From assembly GCA_949361645.1 (NCBI GenBank), contig OX442433.1, positions 7,655,152 through 7,719,151 on the forward strand: 64,000 nucleotides of DNA. Direction: 5' to 3'. Positions 1 to 11,796 of this stretch are shown here, piece by piece. Under the pieces are notes generated by a model. It made no database searches. It was not told where the DNA came from and was given only the letters and a program-made list of their open reading frames with translations. The DNA comes from Spongilla lacustris. Its lineage: Eukaryota; Porifera; Demospongiae; Spongillida; Spongillidae. Position 1 is the stretch's first letter; each line of letters begins with the position of its first letter. The translations under genes were made by a program, and so were the position numbers.

Positions 1-39
1 ACGTAACCACACATTATACACCTTCATCATGCCTCTCAC

Positions 40-1226
40 CTTGAGGCTGATTACTTCTGGGACATTGTATGGATGCTGACTTAACACAAAGGATGTTAGA
101 TCAGGAATATGTCTGGTCTGTGTTTTGATCATCTGTAAATAAATGTTCATTTTGTAGATGACTTGATAATGATGTGATTGACTGACAGAATGTATGTAAT
201 GTATAGGTCTGGCTTATCCACTCTACATTCAGTACATGCAAGTGGCCAGGATTTCATCACTGGTACGTGCACCTTCATGGTACCATGGCAACTTACCATA
301 AGACATTCTGAGGATTCTTCAATATTCCCCTGCCACTCGTAGCTATAGGAAAACATGCTGTTCTTAGAGAACATACTATGATCCTAGCCAAACATAACTG
401 CTCTGGGACACACATTCGATGCTCAGACACCAGAGCTTTTGTGTTATACATGACATCAGGAAATTAATTTAATGAAATTCATGAGTTTAACCGAATTCAT
501 ATTCAATGTTGGTGCACGTAGTACTAGGATGGCATGGGCATGGGCAACACAAAGTTATTACTCTTGTTCACAGTAAGCAATATTGAAGTATTACGAGATC
601 CAAAATGCGGATACATAAATCGTAAATTGCCCCGTACATTCTATAGTAACTTGGTGGACAAGACGGCAGACAATATCGACTTAATTCCAATGAATGTCAT
701 TAAATCACGCGATGAAAGGGTCCATTAAAAATTCTATTGTTGATATGTTGATGGTAAATTATACATGTAGCCCAGACACAAGATGTCTGGAAAGGGTAGA
801 TGTTACAGAGCTACCATCTGCGCCAACTTACATTGAAACTACTTGCGGAATTATGTTGACACAGGCAGCAAGCTTACGTTGCACAATAGTTCTGCATAGA
901 AATGTATAGAATTAAAGCACGCACTAAGCTAGGAGCGTGTTCCCAACATACCTGCTCAGGTTTTGAGCGACTTCCATACTTGGTGCAGTCACCAGAGCCA
1001 CAGAAAATTTCCCTGCAGCTCCTGTCTCTTCGGTGGACATCTTCGCTGTCAATAAATTGCGCAGCGTTAAGAATTGTTTCCTTGGCCCCAATGCCTTCAG
1101 ACTTTGACCTCCAGCAGTGACCGTACCTTTATGACCACAGACCCTTGAACCGCTCTTTGATAAAAGTAGTGTCAGACTCACTGTAACTAAATAGCGCGCT
1201 CTTAAGCCTACTAGTAACGTCATCAT
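40..1226 (-). CDS. CUTA: CUTA, CutA-family divalent-cation tolerance protein (3' end outside window)
   Basis: Four exons are readable on the minus strand: 1226 or 1040 to 952, 891-832, 342-297 and 132-40. Each has consensus GT/AG sites and the phases agree. The joined protein follows human CUTA in order: VALVTAPSMEVAQNLSR, then KLAACVNIIPQVVSIYEW, then NIEESSECLMMIKTQ, then HPYNVPEVISL. The conserved AACVN and YEW blocks of the trimeric ferredoxin-like CutA fold are intact. A donor (GTGAGA) follows base 40, so the last exon, with the usual P-V-G and W-motif end, lies beyond the left edge. Two starts are possible. ATG at 1040 gives a cytosolic-length protein (MSTEETGAAGKF). ATG at 1226 adds about 62 residues with a hydrophobic stretch that could be a signal or targeting peptide, as animal CUTA isoforms often have. 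The family is linked to copper tolerance in bacteria and to acetylcholinesterase processing in mammals; this is family knowledge, not shown here. Confidence 0.9.
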
Positions 1227-1328
1227 TTAAAATAATATAGTTTGTCGTGACTGCACGTGCTATACAGCGCGGAGCGCGTTGATTAGCACGGTCGGGAGGC
1301 GTCTTTCATATCAACATCCGACACGAAG
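1227..1328. promoter_or_regulatory. Putative shared bidirectional promoter of CUTA and CIP2A
   Basis: This is the roughly 100-bp gap between the outermost CUTA start (minus strand) and the CIP2A start (plus strand). The part next to CIP2A contains several CpG-bearing words (GCGCGG, GCGCG, GGTCGG), whereas the CUTA side is AT-rich. No TATA box stands out in a usable place. The head-to-head arrangement with so little space makes a shared promoter the simplest reading; transcription starts themselves cannot be seen. Confidence 0.45.
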
Positions 1329-3683
1329 ATGGCATCGGGCAAGAGATTCTGTGAGGCTGATCAACATTTGCCTAACGTGGAAATTTACATCTAGCCTTCA
1401 GCCTTTGATTAATACATACGATCTTTAGTAGGCTTATACTAGTACTGTAGTCTGTAGGCAGCTGGTGTCCGCAGCCAGAAGCAAATCCTTTGTAGAATCT
1501 AGCAAGGGTTTCTGTACAGTTAGTACCTAATAGGCTTACATAGTTGCATCGAAAATGATCTGTTCGCACTACAATGTTTTCTTTTCATGTAGGTGATCTG
1601 CAAAAGTTTAGCCGCGCGGTGGAAAAAGCGGTATCTGTTCCTGGTGAGGACAACTGCAGAGAAGTGGAAAGGCATTTGGAAGTAAGTGCCAAATGAGGTG
1701 CAAGTATTTCAATCTAGAGCCTGGGGACTAGTCTTTAGTAATTAGTTCATCCCTCCTTAGATATTGCTATCTCATTCAGAAGTTTTTCCTTTCTACACTT
1801 CGGAAATCACTGAAACTGATACTGATTCTATTTGTACCTTGATCAGAGTTCTGAGTAATCCTTGTACACCCATTTCTATTTCTGCATCCATCATGAAAGC
1901 ATTGAGGATGCAAGGTGAGCATTTTTGCCCTCCATCTTTAGCTATAAATTTTGTTTTTACTGCATCAGCCAAAAGTGATGCAATTCGAGACGTGATGATA
2001 GCCCAGTTCAACATGTTCCACTCTCTGAGCATAATTCTTATGAAGGATCAGGATGGAGAGGAGGTTGGTGATTCCATGCAGGATCATACTGTCGATCAAC
2101 AACTCTATTCATGTAGTGTTTGAAGCTGTTACAACAGTTGACTTATGGCATTAGAACCACTTGTCCTAATGGATGTATACATGTAGAAGACATTATTCGA
2201 TTTGTGGTGAATAAGATGTAAGTTTACTACATGTATACATGTAGGCAAACGTGTGTGTTTGTATGTATTAATTTATTGTGTCTGTTTTAGTAAAAATAAT
2301 TGGACTTAGTTCATTACATCATTATTTTAATGAATTTTGTAGTCAGTCTGTGACACACACATGGGGGTGGCGTGACACCATGTTACACATAGAGGTGGGG
2401 TGACACCATGTTACACATAGAGGTGGGGTGACACCATGTTACACATAGAGGTGGGCTGACACCATGTACACATAGAGGTGGGCTGACACCATGTACACAT
2501 AGAGGTGGGCTGACACCATGTACACATAGAGGTGGGGTGACACCATGTACACATAGAGGTGGGGTGACACCATGTACACATAGAGGTGGGGTGACACCAT
2601 GTACACATAGAGGTGGGCTGACACCATGTACACATAGAGGTGGGGTGACACCATGTACACATAGAGGTGGGCTGACACCATGTACACATAGAGGTGGGGT
2701 GACACCATGTACACATAGAGGTGGGGTGACACCATGTACACATAGAGGTGGGGTGACACCATGTTACACATAGAGGTGGGGTGACACCATGTACACATAG
2801 AGGTGGGGTGACACCATGTACACATAGAGGTGGGCTGACACCATGTACACATAGAGGTGGGGTGACACCATGTACACATAGAGATGGGGTGACACCATGT
2901 ACACATAGAGGTGGGCTGACACCATGTACACATAGAGGTGGGGTGACACCATGTACACATAGAGGTGGGGTGACACCATGTACACATAGAGGTGGGGTGA
3001 CACCATGTACACATAGAGATGGGGTGACACCATGTACACATAGAGGTGGGGTGACACCATGTACACATAGAGGTGGGGTGACACCATGTACACATAGAGG
3101 TGGGCTGACACCATGTACACATAGAGGTGGGGTGACACCATGTACACATAGAGGTGGGGTGACACCATGTACGCATAGAGATGGGCTGACACCATGTACA
3201 CATAGAGGTGGGGTGATACACATGGCGTCTGGTGAGGTTGTCAAGCTTTATTTTATGTTAGGTCTACATCATTTCAGTCGTAATTAAGTAACAGGATTAT
3301 AAGGAACAGGTACCTTTAATTCAGCAGCGTCATTTGGATTTTAATGAAGTAACTGCATTATAAATCTGTGGATAGTCTGTCCTTCTGTTAGCCTTGCTCC
3401 CAGGCCTTGGGGGGGGGGGGGGGGAAATAGTGCCTGGTGTCCATTGGCAAGGTCCTAGCGTACATGTGCTAGCCATTAGTGAGAAACTTGGGAACTGTAT
3501 ACTGGTGTAATTGAAAATCTACAGGTGATGCATATATGACAAGTTGGGATGAGGAAAAGCTAGCGTGAGAACGAGATAGAGTATGGAAAGGTTTGTTAAC
3601 CAAAAAAAAGTATTGAATTATTTAATTACCAAGTTTGCTAGTGCATGTGCGCTAGGACCTTGCCAATGGACACCAGGCCCTAT

Positions 3684-3716
<33 letters not shown>

Positions 3717-6700
3717 TAATTGAATATAAAAATAGGGCCATCCATCTGTATGTCCAATCTGTGCGTATTGTATTTTTTTGATTTGGCTGGGCCATTTCCT
3801 ACAACTTTTGCATGCTGTCCATGTGGGTGGCCCGTATGCCTAGAGGTCATACTGTTGTTCCTGCTATTTTATTGAAATTTGTGCATGCATGACCGCAACT
3901 GTTTGCTTATAGTGTTTGTCCCACTGCAGGACGGACCATGCTTGCATGGGATAGGATAAATCTGTACAATTAGTTGTAAACTTATTGCAAATTGCATGCT
4001 GTAACGTTTCTTGGACTTGTTCATTTGGATTGGCTGAGGCATCTTCCAGGGCAGTTAATTGACAGGGCTGCAAAGCCAAGCCCCATCTAGTGAGCCTTGT
4101 GTTGTCCTCCTTCTGGGGATGAGCCACTCCAGTGTGTTATGGTGCGGCTGCAGGGTGAAGGGTTTCCCCAGGAGGCATACCTGGAAGCCATGGGTGGCAG
4201 CTTGATTGCCAGGTACTTCTTCTCAATGGTGGAGTAGCGCCTTTCTTGCAGTAATAGCTTCTTGCTGAAGGTGGCCACTGGGGGGGAGGGGGCCCAGGGG
4301 TTGTTTTCGTCCTCCTGAGTGGCAGCACAGCTCCAACTCCCGGAGTCTGACGCGTCCATCTGAAGTCAGCACTGGTGTCATGCACAGATGCCGTTTTAAG
4401 GCACCAAAGGACTCTGAACAGACCACATTCCATACCAGGCAATTGAGCTGCTGCAGCTTCTTGGTGAGCGCTGTCAGAGGGGCTACCAGGGTGACCAGTG
4501 TACTTTGGGATGAACTTCCATAGGCCTAGGAATCCTTTGTTCTGGAGCGCCTCCACTGCTGCTACTTTGCCTTTCTCACTATGTGACCCAAGTCAATTCA
4601 TCCAACCAAAAATGGCTTGGCTGTCGGCAACTACATGATCTATTATGCCACTGACCAATGTTTCTATCCCTTGCAATACCTGATCCATCATTATTTGGAA
4701 GATAGATGATATGCCCTGGCAGCATGTTGAATTCAAACTGGGCAAAGTCCTGAGGCCCTGTTTTTTAATATTAAAGTTAGCAGGGGGTGAAAAACAGGGC
4801 CTGGTGTACACAGGCAAGGTACTAGCACGCATGCACTAGCCATTACTCAGATGCTTGGTAATTGCATACTTTCGTAATTTATTTTTGTAAACCTATCCGT
4901 ATACATACTTGTTCTCAGCGTAAACTATTCCTCGTCCCAGACTGACATATATGTAGAGTTTCGTACTTCGACTTACTACCCTTGCTCCTTGGACCAAGTT
5001 CTTACCTGTACGATTGATACGTGTAGGCTGGCCACCTCACGCTACTTGCCATCTTTAGCCGAAGCCACAATGTAGACAACCTACTTGTACTCTCCTGGTG
5101 TGCACTCATTGGAACTACCTACACGTGCGCACAAAGGCCTTGTCCATCGATACCAGACTCCTTCTCGTCACCAAAAGTTTTTCAAGTGTAGGGTAGTTCC
5201 AATGAGTGTGCACCACCAGAGTACAAGTAGGTTGTCTACATTGTGGCTTTGGCTAAAGATGGCAAATAGCGTGAGGTGGCCAGCCTACACGTATCAATCG
5301 TACAGGTAAGAACTTGGTCCAAGGAGCAAGGGTAGTAAGTCGAAGTACGAAACTCTACACATATGTCGATCTGGGACGAGGAAGAGTTTACGCTGAGAAT
5401 GAGTTAGTATACGGATAGGTTAATTACGAAAGTATGCAGTTACCAAGCATAAGGGTAATTTCTAGTGCATGCACGCTAGTACCTTGCCAGTGTACACCAG
5501 GCCCTGTTTTCACCCCTGCTAACTTTAATTAAAAAAACAGAGCCTGGAGACAAGGCTAGGCAAAGGGGTGCCAGGATTGCTGTTTTCTTGCTCCATTCTG
5601 CATGCTGCCATGGGAACCTGCCACTATCCTTGTGCTAGATTCAACGTTGATATAAACTTGGCTGTGCCTAGTCTGTCTTGAAATCAATTTGTCCACTCTT
5701 GGCATCGGATAACTGCCTGCTGCCAAGACAGCATTCCATAATCCTGTAACCAACACAGAACCGATTTGATTTGTCTTTCTTGGTGACCAGGACTGCCCAT
5801 TCATTATTTAATGTCGTGGTAACTCCGTCTTTCACAGTTCCTTATGGTAGGGTGGTAGCTTCACTGGTCTTGCAGTACCTGTGTCTACTGCATGCTCCAC
5901 TGCCTTTGTCTCACCTGAAGGATGCTCTTGTACTGCTCTGGGAAATGTCTTAAATCTGCTTAGTGCTCCTTGGTAAGGTGGTGCTTGGTGCTCCTTGGTA
6001 AGGTGGTCTGCAATCTCGTATTGCTGTTCCTCCCCAACATTCCACATGTGAAGCTCCTCCTCTTCCTCAACATCTTCCACCCACCATGGGTTCATGCCGT
6101 TTCTGCAATATATTCCTTCCTGTCTTGCATCTTTGCCTTGTAGGTCACCTTGCTGATTATCTTCACTACTGTGTGGGCCCCTGCCACTGTGCCAATTTAA
6201 CTTGTTGGTTGACATCGGGAGTAGGACAAGAACCTACTTCGAAACTTTTTTCTCTTGCATCGAGGTTGTACCATGGGTCTCTTGCGCTTTCTCCATGTTA
6301 TCCTTCATCAGCTCGGCCATCTTGCTTAATGTTTTCTGCCAAACCACACTCTTGTCACTCCATCATCTGCTTGCCAGACTGCCTGCATTTTGAGAACTGC
6401 TTCTCTGCACTTCTTTGGAAGGACCAACTGTTTCCTTCTCTCCTCTTCCTCCTTCTATCTAATAGGCATCCTATACTGTACAGCGCTGTTGGATGGGTGG
6501 GGGATGTATGGAGGGGATACATAGGGGTAAAAGCTAGGATGGATCTGTGGATGGAAGGATGAGGGAAAGGTGGGTGTTCACTGCTGCAGCCTAATAGAAG
6601 GAATGGTACCCCCCAGTTGTTTTGTATGATTTACCCCATGGGCATGCTCCTTGACCTTCTCCCCCTATAATCAGAGTCAGCCAATTGCAAGGCTCTATGC

Positions 6701-9700
6701 TTGAGTGTCTGGATGTGCTGGCAAACCTTTGCCAAGGAAGTGTGACTGTACAAGCCTTTGTGAAAGGTCTGGTATGTGATATGACCTTATGTTTAGTAGC
6801 TAGCAGTCACATATTCTCCCTTCTCCATAAAGCCTTCTATCCATACTCTTCAGAGGAAGCTACTGTCAAATCTTTCCAATACAAATGTCTCAGTTGTAAT
6901 TTTGTCTCTGCACATTCTTGCTAGCTTATTTCTGACAGAAGAGCTTGGAACTAGAGTAAAGTCATGTGTTGAGTTTAGCCCATTGGTAACTGAAGCATTT
7001 ATTTTGTCAGATATTCAGTTCTAGTAACATGGAGCAGAGCTTTCAATTGGCATTTAGTGTCCTCTTTGCATATGGTACAAACATGGCTGGTGCTACATAT
7101 GCAGTTGATCTTCTTGTGGATATTTTGTCATATGAGAGAATGCAGATAGTGTTTAAGCAGTAAGGATTTGGTCCAAGTATAAAATCACATTCAGTGTTAT
7201 GTGATTTGTTTAAAAGTTTAATTTTATTTGCCACAAGGTTTGGTCAGTTGCAGGATTGTCTTCAAAAGATGGTCTCACTGCTCCCTAGAGCTGAGGGTAT
7301 TATGCGCACTAAGGTATGTTGTTTTGTCTTCTGTACAGTTCTTGTTGCTAGTCTAGCCATATTAGATGATTGAACTGTGTGTTGTGCTCTGCCGAGTATC
7401 TGGATTGAGGGGGACCATGGCCAAGCTGTTGTTGTACAGAAGGACTACTCTCATAGCAGGAGCAAATATTTGTACTTTTCCACTTAGTACTTTGTTAACA
7501 AATTGGACTATTCCTTCAGCTATTTGCCCCAATTCAACATTAGTAATGTTGGATCTACTTAAAGAAATACTTCAGGTAAAGGAACTAGTGGTTTTCTTGA
7601 TTGTTGTTGCTATTTATACTGCAGGAAGCATTAAATGGAGCAGAGACATGGGACTGTATGGAGCAGATTGAATCCACCTTGGTACAAATAACTTCAGCCT
7701 GCCATCCTCCAGATTATACAAAGGGAGATGATGTTATCCATGCTTGCCTTGTGCAAGTCTCCAAGTTACTTTCCATCTGGTCTGATATCCTTCATTATGG
7801 ACGTCTGATTTGAGACCTGGATTGGTACATTAGCATTATTACTAAGATTGCATGCAAGATTGTGTCTGATTGAGGTCTGGAGTGATATTGGTGATTTCTA
7901 ATAATTAGCCATTCCTTACTTGACATTATATTGTACTACCTTAACTATTATGAAAAGATGATGTCATCAGAATCTGTGACAAAGCAGATATTGGAATACA
8001 CCAAGACTGACTATCTCCTGAGCCTTATTCAAGATCATGTCAGAAATAGCCACACATATTCAAAGGAGAAGTCATGGCTGTAAGTAGATTTTTTGTATGT
8101 AGTAATGCAGATCTCTTCTGCCTGCAGGCCTGTTGGTATGGAGGTTGTTATGCTGTCTGTACATCTGCTGCTAAAACATGCTCAATATTCACAAAATGCA
8201 AAGGTAATACATAATGTTATTTTTGTTGTTGCCTTTTTAAATACCACCTTGTTTCCAGGCTGATCTTCACTGCATACTGAAGGTTTGTGTATTACCCTCA
8301 CCTGCATTGTTTTTTTTATTCCTAGTAGTATTGCAATATCTATTGTAGCATCCTTGTTCAGTGTCTTCACATTACTTTAAAATGCAACTCCATCTTTTCA
8401 CTACAACAAAATGATGCATGTACACTGCAATACATGCAGCCCAAACCTTTGGCTTTTTAGCTGCCACAGTCCTTTTGTAACAGATTATTTGCTATGCTCC
8501 CTGATTAAAACAGGGGTTTGGCATTCATTTTATGTTTTGTTAGATGAGACACAAGTTTTAGGTTTCTTGTGAGTGAGTGGGATGTTGCATATAAAACAGA
8601 TGTAAAGGCACAATATTTTTTATTATGAGCATGTATGTCTGTTCTCCTTTATCTCAATTCCATTTTCCCTCTATCATTGAGTTGTGCCTTTCACTGATTT
8701 TTGACTTTCATTTTATTCTTTTCTGGTATGTTTCAGGAGCAGCAACTACTTCCAATCATTGGTCATTCTCTGCAAAGCACTAACAAAATGATGATAATGA
8801 TAGTTCTTCATCTGTTAGTGGAAGCACAAAATGCAGAAGGATTTGATGTAGGAAGGTGAGCTCTTGGGGCATTTCCCTTGGTTCTAGAGGTACCTTGAAG
8901 GTACACGCATTTACAGTCCTCAACACCCTACTGCTATGATTAAATTTATCAATATTTTAACTAGTTATAATTTAACACAATAATACACACAACAGATACA
9001 TCGTTGCACATTAACCTATTGTACATGTGTAAATATAAATGTTATTTATAGGTTTACAATATGGTTACCATAGCAACAATATTACTCTAAATGTTGCATC
9101 TATTCCACAACTGTATCAAATGCTTCTGCAGTTCATCAACCCGTAGTTTATCTATATGATGTTCATATCTCAGAACTGATTATTCTAGCTCTTCAGTGAT
9201 ATGTAGATAGTGAAGGTGGTATTGTTGGTGGTGAAAGTGGTATTGTTTATATCCACGGTGGTGTTGATAGTGAAGGTGGTGTAAAGCGAGATTAACATAA
9301 TTAGTACATGACCTAGCATATCTCATTACATATATACATGCAGTGGTCCCCCCCCCCCCCCCCCCCCCCCCAGCTCAAGACCACCCCTTGTGCTTGGCCG
9401 AATCCGAATAGGGGGTCCCCCTTCACAAAATATGGATATGGGTGGGGGGTCCCCCTTGTGTTTGACCAAATCCGAATACTCCCCTTGCGTTTGGCAAAAT
9501 ACAGATACTTGGATATGAGGGGTGGGTCCCTTTTGCGTTTGGCCAAGTATGAAGGCACCCGCTTAATTTCTTGTTCCAAAGTTTAGCTCCAATTATACGA
9601 AAATAAAATCACAATTTCATCACAGTTGGCTTCTTTGTAGGTATAATCTATAAACGTAAGAGCATTAATATAAACCTTTCCTCGGCTTATTATCTGGTAC

Positions 9701-11796
9701 GCATTGCAATACTATTTATACCAAACATCTAGGCATTTTGGGTCGGCGCCCGGGTAATTACAAGTTGCTCTAACTTGTATGAATACACTTGTTGCATGGC
9801 TGGTGTTAGAAGTATCATTGTTATGTCTTAGGTTAGCTGAGGTACTCATTGTCATTAACAATAAAAGGAAAATAGAAGCAGTCCAACAGTCTGCAGTGTT
9901 GGCAGATATGGAGTGTAGTACCAAGGTGCTTATGCCAGAGAAGGTGGTTGTTGATACATCAGCTGTTGATGAGCTCATCCAAAAGTTCAAGAATGGATTA
10001 GAAGTAAGTTAAGATGTATGCTTAATAGGGACAAAGGTTAATTGTATGGACAACTTCAATTAAATCTCCTATTGTATTCTCACCACTTTATGCAGGTTAC
10101 TTGTACTTAGTGTTAGCTTTATGTATCTATTTCCAGTTAAAAGATCTCAAGACCTCGGAGATAATTGATGTTTATGAGCACAAGCTTCAGGCCATGCATG
10201 TAAGTAGATTTGGCTGTGTTGTGTACCATGTTTATAGGATTTGTGCTGTATCATAAAATAGATAGACAAGGGTTGAATGATAAGCAATAATGAAATAGTC
10301 CTATATATAGCACATGCATGAACAATGTAATGTTCTACAATGTGTGCCTGCTAAATCTGTTTTTCCTTATCATTCAACCCTTGTTTCCTGCATTTTACAC
10401 CACTATTGCCTTCAAATCTTATATACCACCAACTTTCTCATAGAGAATGTTTTAACATATTTAGTACAATAGCATGATAGTTTTGTTCCTTGGCCCCTGT
10501 GCAATTCAAAATGCATTTTTTTCCCTTGTTTGATTTTAATATTTTGCATTTTAAAGCTCAAAGAATCTCACCTACAAGACCTTGTTGATGCCAAATCTCT
10601 TGCACTCACCCAAGCTGATCGCTTGATTTCTCAGTACCGAGGAAAGAAGGCACACTTTGATGATGAGGTTCTCATTTCAATCCAACAAAGCTAGCAGTTT
10701 TGATTTTGTTTATGTATTCAGTGTTCAAAGCTTCGCACATTGTTGCAAGATGCAGAAAAACGTAGTGAGAAATTGAGTGAAAAGGTCAGTGGTACCTTGT
10801 GAAGAAACTGCTTTACTGTTGAGTGTATTCTCTTCAGGTTGATGAACTGCAGAAGCATTTGATACAGCAGACAAAGGAGGTGTGTGTCTCATCATTTGTC
10901 ATGCTTGAGCACACATATAATATGTATTCACAGATGGACAACCTGAAGTCACATAATGTTGCCCTGTTGCACATTGCAGAGGAACACAAGAAGGTTTTAG
11001 CAGCATTTCGTGAACAAAGTGCAAAGTTAGTGCAAGTGAACTGATTGGACAGATAGCGATCATTATGTTATGTCAGGCTTGAGGGCACCCAACAGAACCT
11101 TTTGTCCAGAGATGAGCAAATTAGACAATTGTGCTCTCAGTTGGCGCAGCTCCAGTCCAATTATGAAGCCTCAACTGTACAAAAGCAGCGGTATGACAGG
11201 TGTGCATTATCCAGAGTTTAAAATTATCTTTTAACAGCCTAAATGAACAGTTTAAAAAAATGGGTGGAGAGCTGCAGCAGCTACAAGAGCGATGTCACTA
11301 TAGTGAAGACAAATGCCAGAGTAAGCAGTTGCTTCAAGGAGAATTTTAATGCTGCTACCCTTGCATGCAACCACGCAAATGCCAGGTTTACAAAATACAC
11401 TTCTGGAGCAGCAGGAGAAAAACAAGTCACTCGAAAATGTGAAGGAGGTTCTGGAAGGAAATATTGGGTCACTCAACACAAAGCTGAGGTTATCTGAGCA
11501 GCAAATACAAGCACTGAATGAAGAGGTATATACGACTGATAATGCTAACTTATAAATGGGCTGCTTTGGGGATCTTATGCTGGACATTGGTTTGGAGGAT
11601 GTTGTGTTCATGATTGTAATAATTGACAGTATCCCTTTCACAGTGCACTGCCCAGAAAGGTGAGGTTAATGTACTCAAGGAGCACATCACAAGATTGCAA
11701 GGGGAAGTGCAAGAAATTAAAACAGAAAATGTGAAGTTACAAGAAGAAGTCAATTTGTTCTCAGCTGTGAAAAGCTTGATATTAAAGAAATCCTGA
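1329..11796 (+). CDS. CIP2A: CIP2A orthologue (cellular inhibitor of PP2A; KIAA1524 family)
   Basis: Coding exons traced: 1329-1350, 1593-1681, 1761-1914, 1969-2063, 2117-2217, 6675-6771, 6833-6955, 7011-7159, 7238-7313, 7366-7575, 7625 to about 7780, about 7910-8079, 8128-8203, 8737-8855, 9832-10003, 10137-10199, 10557-10667, 10722-10784, 10838-10879, 10934-11025, 11077-11199, 11238-11320, 11386-11525, 11644-11796. Phases agree throughout except the exon 11/12 join, where no clean donor/acceptor pair stands out. The product is about 890 residues, close to human CIP2A (about 905). The N-terminal armadillo-like half is collinear with human; examples are ECLDVLANLC, FQLAFSVL and YAVDLLVDIL. The hinge DVYEHKL...ESHLQDL...ALTQADRLISQ is nearly identical to the human protein. 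The C-terminal 300 residues are coiled coil. In vertebrates CIP2A binds B56-PP2A and, with TOPBP1, tethers broken chromosomes in mitosis; function here is inferred from orthology. Many introns are 54-61 bp, while intron 5 is 4457 bp and full of transposons. Confidence 0.93.
2354..3220. repeat. 27-bp minisatellite in CIP2A intron 5, about 32 copies
   Basis: The unit reads ACACATAGAGGTGGGGTGAC followed by ACCATGT. Recurrent variants have GGGCTGAC in place of GGGGTGAC, or GAGATGG. A few copies have an extra T (TGTTACAC), making a 28-bp unit and shifting frame. Because 27 is divisible by three and the unit lacks stops in several frames, long open frames appear on both strands (for example repeated TPCTHRGGV). 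They are a by-product of the repeat, lie inside an intron and are not genes. Confidence 0.97.
3405..3716. mobile_element. Small foldback/MITE with G/C-tract ends
   Basis: A G-run at about 3409-3424 is followed by TGCCTGGTGTCCATTGGCAA and then GGTCCTAGCG. The reverse complement of this block returns at about 3643-3690 and is closed by a 30-base C-run (about 3686-3715). The inverted arms are about 60 bp. The terminal words (GCCTGGTGT, GGCAAGGT, CTAGC) are shared with the larger foldback at 4753-5546, so both belong to one family. No coding capacity is seen. Confidence 0.8.
3864..6450 (-). mobile_element. Decayed Ty3/gypsy retrotransposon, IN-RT-RNase H order, interrupted
   Basis: Read on the minus strand from about 6450 down, pieces of a Ty3/gypsy pol appear in several frames. 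First is an integrase zinc-domain start (QLVLPKKCREAVLKMQ), then an integrase C-terminal part (LLPMSTNKL near 6220). Next come the pre-RT segment (KAVEHAVDTGTARPVKLPPY near 5850), RT palm blocks (EWAVLV, YPMPRVD, GL and MDQVLQGIE) between about 5800 and 4590, and the connection/RNase H (GFLGL, TDASDSG-like, FSKKLLLQERRYSTIEKKYL, LTRWGLALQP) down to about 3864. Frameshifts and stops are frequent, so the copy is dead. No LTRs are evident. Integrase before RT is the inverse of the usual gypsy order and matches the Gmr1-like group. A 790-bp foldback (4753-5546) splits the RT region. Confidence 0.8.
4753..5546. mobile_element. Foldback element with arms of about 360 bp, inserted in the gypsy RT
   Basis: The left arm (from AGGCCCTG at 4753) and right arm (ending CAGAGCCT at about 5545) are reverse complements for about 360 bp each, with a loop of roughly 60 bp near 5125-5185. 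Mirrored landmarks include CCTCGTCCCAG (4930s) against CTGGGACGAGG (5370s), and TGTAGACAACCTACTTGTAC (5070s) against the same block reversed near 5220. It carries no open frame of note. It interrupts the RT coding of the flanking gypsy remnant, so it is younger than that element. Confidence 0.9.
9340..9580. repeat. C-tract and degenerate tandem repeat in CIP2A intron 14
   Basis: A 22-base C-run (about 9349-9371) is followed by three or four degenerate copies of a 40-60-bp unit containing CCCCTTGTGTTTGACCAAAT and GAATAC. Each copy is separated by GGGGTCCC or GGGTCCC. The preceding 9190-9290 holds short GTGGT-rich direct repeats. Nothing coding is seen; the flanking CIP2A exons (8737-8855 and 9832-10003) splice across it. 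Confidence 0.7.
10262..10460. mobile_element. MITE related to the 13.9-kb palindrome, in CIP2A intron 16
   Basis: CAAGGGTTGAATGATAAG (about 10267-10284) is mirrored by CTTATCATTCAACCCTTG (about 10367-10384). The right flank continues with TTTACACCACTATTGCCTTC and then TATACCACCAACTTTCTC. These same words occur in the palindrome at 13886-14176 and again at 47070-47120, so this is a dispersed non-autonomous family. This copy is asymmetric, and the left outer arm is not obvious. Confidence 0.65.

Noticed and set aside
1764..2123. Single 119-codon ORF as one exon
   Set aside because: Collinearity with human CIP2A requires removal of a 54-bp intron (1915-1968) that happens to be stop-free, and the true exon ends at about 2063.
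2354..3220. CRISPR-like array
   Set aside because: Units are contiguous near-identical repeats with no unique spacers, in an animal intron.
2411..3287. Long open frames on both strands (up to 277 codons)
   Set aside because: They are produced by the 27-bp minisatellite (period divisible by three) inside CIP2A intron 5.
6086..6562. 158-codon plus frame
   Set aside because: It is antisense to recognisable gypsy integrase/RT remnants on the minus strand.
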